In this document: piece by piece, positions 3,933 to 5,224 of the stretch
Numbering within the stretch: the first letter of the stretch is position 1
Layout of the letters: the number at the start of each line of letters is the position of its first letter
Assembly (NCBI GenBank): GCA_020861125.1
Contig: JAJBSZ010000078.1
Location: forward strand, 1-5,224
DNA from: Planctomycetota bacterium
GTDB lineage: Bacteria; Planctomycetota; SZUA-567
Length of the DNA: 5,224 bases
Direction of reading: 5' to 3'
Position numbers and translations under genes: made by a program
The notes under the pieces: generated by a model
Databases searched by the model: none
Told to the model about the DNA's origin: nothing
What the model saw: only the letters and a program-made list of their open reading frames with translations

Positions 3933-5224
3933 TCAGGAAACGTTGCCGCGGGCTTCCATGATGGTGTTGGACCGCTTGTGGTGCAGGTCCAGCGGGTGCG
4001 GTGGGGTATTCCAGATCTCGGTGGCGTATTCCATGATGGTGCGATCGCTGGAAAACTTACCGGAACGGGCGGTGTTGAGAATGGACTTTTTCGTCCAGGC
4101 GGTCTGATCCCGGTAGTCCGCCTGCAGGCGGGCATGGGCCTCGGAATACGACGGCAGGTCCGCGATCAGCAGGTAGCGGTCGCCCCACTCCAGCAATGCC
4201 TTGCGGATCGGCTCGAATATCGGGCCTTCTCCCACCGAGAAGTGGCCGCCGAAGAGGAGGTCCAGCGCTTCCCGGATCTCGTCGTTCTGGCGGTACAGTT
4301 CGTCGGGGCGGTAGTTCTCGGCCACGGCCTTGGCCTCTTCCGCGTCCAGGCCGAAGATGTACATGTTCTCCCGGCCCACCTCTTCCATGATCTCGATGTT
4401 CGCCCCGTCCAGGGTGCCGATGGTGATGGCCCCGTTCAGCATGAACTTCATGTTGCCGGTGCCCGACGCCTCGGTGCCGGCGGTGGAGATCTGCTCCGAC
4501 ACGTCGGTGGCGGGGATGATCTTTTCCGCCAGGCTCACCCGGTAGTTGGGCAGGAAATAGACCTTGAGCCGGTCGCCGATCACCGGGTCGTTGTTGACCA
4601 CGTTGGCGACGTTGTTGATCAACTTGATGATCAGTTTGGCCATCTCATACCCGGGCGCGGCCTTGGCTCCGAACAGGAAGGTCTGAGGGGTCCACGGCAT
4701 GTTCGGATTGTGCCGCAGCCGGTTGTAGAGCATGATGATGTGGAGCGCATTCATCAGCTGGCGCTTGTACTCATGCAGCCGTTTCACCTGGGTGTCGAAG
4801 ATGGAGTCGGGGTTGAGGACGAAACCGCATTCCTTGCGCACGTGATCCACCAGCGCCAGCTTGGCCTTGCGGCGAGTTTCCCGGAATTCCTCCTGGAAGC
4901 CGGCGTCGTCGGCGAACCGCTCCAGCTGCCGCAGATCGTCCAAGTGCGTTATCCACCCCTCGCCGATGCGGCCGCTGATCAATTCCGCCAGCGGCGGATT
5001 GGCCTTCAGGAGCCAGCGGCGCTGGGTGATGCCGTTGGTCTTGGAATTGAAACGCTCCGGATACATGTCGGCGAAATCCGGCACCACCCGGCTTTTCAGC
5101 AGTTCGGTGTGGATGGCGGCCACACCGTTGGTGGAGTGGGAGCCCACGATGCAGAGGTTGGCCATGCGCCCCTGCTTGGGTTCCGACTCCTCGATCAGGC
5201 TCATCCGGGCCAACTTGTCGACGT
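3933..5224 (-). CDS. glgP: Glycogen/alpha-glucan phosphorylase, C-terminal half (partial, start beyond right edge)
   Basis: Cleaves terminal alpha-1,4 glucose units of glycogen with phosphate to give glucose-1-phosphate; a cytoplasmic, pyridoxal-phosphate-dependent GT35 enzyme. About 430 residues are visible of a usual total near 800-840. The frame is open through the window edge (reading VDKLARMSLIEES), so the TTG or ATG codons near 5204-5213 are internal, not starts. Family signatures in order are SHSTNGVA (5118-5141), KTNGITQRRWL (5010-5042), VKRLHEYKRQL (4755-4787; phosphate/PLP-phosphate contacts), and EASGTGNMKF, whose Lys (codon 4446-4448) is the Schiff-base lysine for PLP. GTLDGANIEI and a normal C-terminal domain ending at 3933 follow. 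No catalytic residue is missing in the visible part. A strong terminator follows directly. Whether glycogen genes lie upstream cannot be seen. Confidence 0.96.
   Translation of the reverse strand, partial: VDKLARMSLIEESEPKQGRMANLCIVGSHSTNGVAAIHTELLKSRVVPDFADMYPERFNSKTNGITQRRWLLKANPPLAELISGRIGEGWITHLDDLRQLERFADDAGFQEEFRETRRKAKLALVDHVRKECGFVLNPDSIFDTQVKRLHEYKRQLMNALHIIMLYNRLRHNPNMPWTPQTFLFGAKAAPGYEMAKLIIKLINNVANVVNNDPVIGDRLKVYFLPNYRVSLAEKIIPATDVSEQISTAGTEASGTGNMKFMLNGAITIGTLDGANIEIMEEVGRENMYIFGLDAEEAKAVAENYRPDELYRQNDEIREALDLLFGGHFSVGEGPIFEPIRKALLEWGDRYLLIADLPSYSEAHARLQADYRDQTAWTKKSILNTARSGKFSSDRTIMEYATEIWNTPPHPLDLHHKRSNTIMEARGNVS

Noticed and set aside
5202..5213. Start codon of glycogen phosphorylase at ATG 5204 or TTG 5213
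   Set aside because: The conserved phosphorylase sequence continues in frame upstream to the window edge and only the C-terminal half is present, so these codons are internal.

Overview
The window (5224 bp) looks like chromosomal DNA of a high-GC, probably anaerobic bacterium. A fused NfnAB/SudBA-type ferredoxin:NAD(P)H oxidoreductase, typical of anaerobic metabolism, lies near a glycogen phosphorylase gene. A Desulfuromonadota/Geobacter-like host is my best guess, but it rests on general resemblance only and is low confidence.

Layout: (1) Positions 1-186 are the short region beyond the 3' end of the first gene. They hold a hairpin (6-35) and an AT-rich promoter-like element (60-82). (2) Positions 187-2484, minus strand, encode a complete 765-residue fusion of an FAD/[2Fe-2S] NfnA/PyrK-like half and a GltD/NfnB-like half. 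The gene has a clear ribosome binding site, a leader hairpin (2517-2542) and a sigma70-like promoter (2574-2602). The promoter overlaps a second copy of the AT-rich element (2565-2587). (3) Positions 2606-3377 are a noncoding, visibly AT-richer and repeat-dense gap. It starts with an intrinsic terminator for minus-strand transcripts (2606-2642) that has no recognisable gene upstream of it. It contains two 131-bp direct repeats (2911-3041 and 3146-3276), each folding into two conserved hairpins with compensatory base changes. It also contains a third, partial, inverted copy (3303-3352), which makes 3146-3352 an element with long imperfect terminal inverted repeats. (4) Positions 3378-3824, plus strand, encode a small unrecognised protein with a possible helix-turn-helix stretch and a Cys-rich N-terminus. 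(5) A strong terminator (3861-3896) separates it from (6) the C-terminal half of glycogen phosphorylase (3933-5224, minus strand), whose start lies beyond the right edge.

The two enzyme genes look functionally independent. One connects the NADH, NADPH and ferredoxin pools and the other releases glucose-1-phosphate from storage glycogen. The most unusual part is the structured repeat cluster between them, which may be a MITE-like non-autonomous mobile element or a family of structured RNAs. I cannot match it to a known family from the sequence alone.
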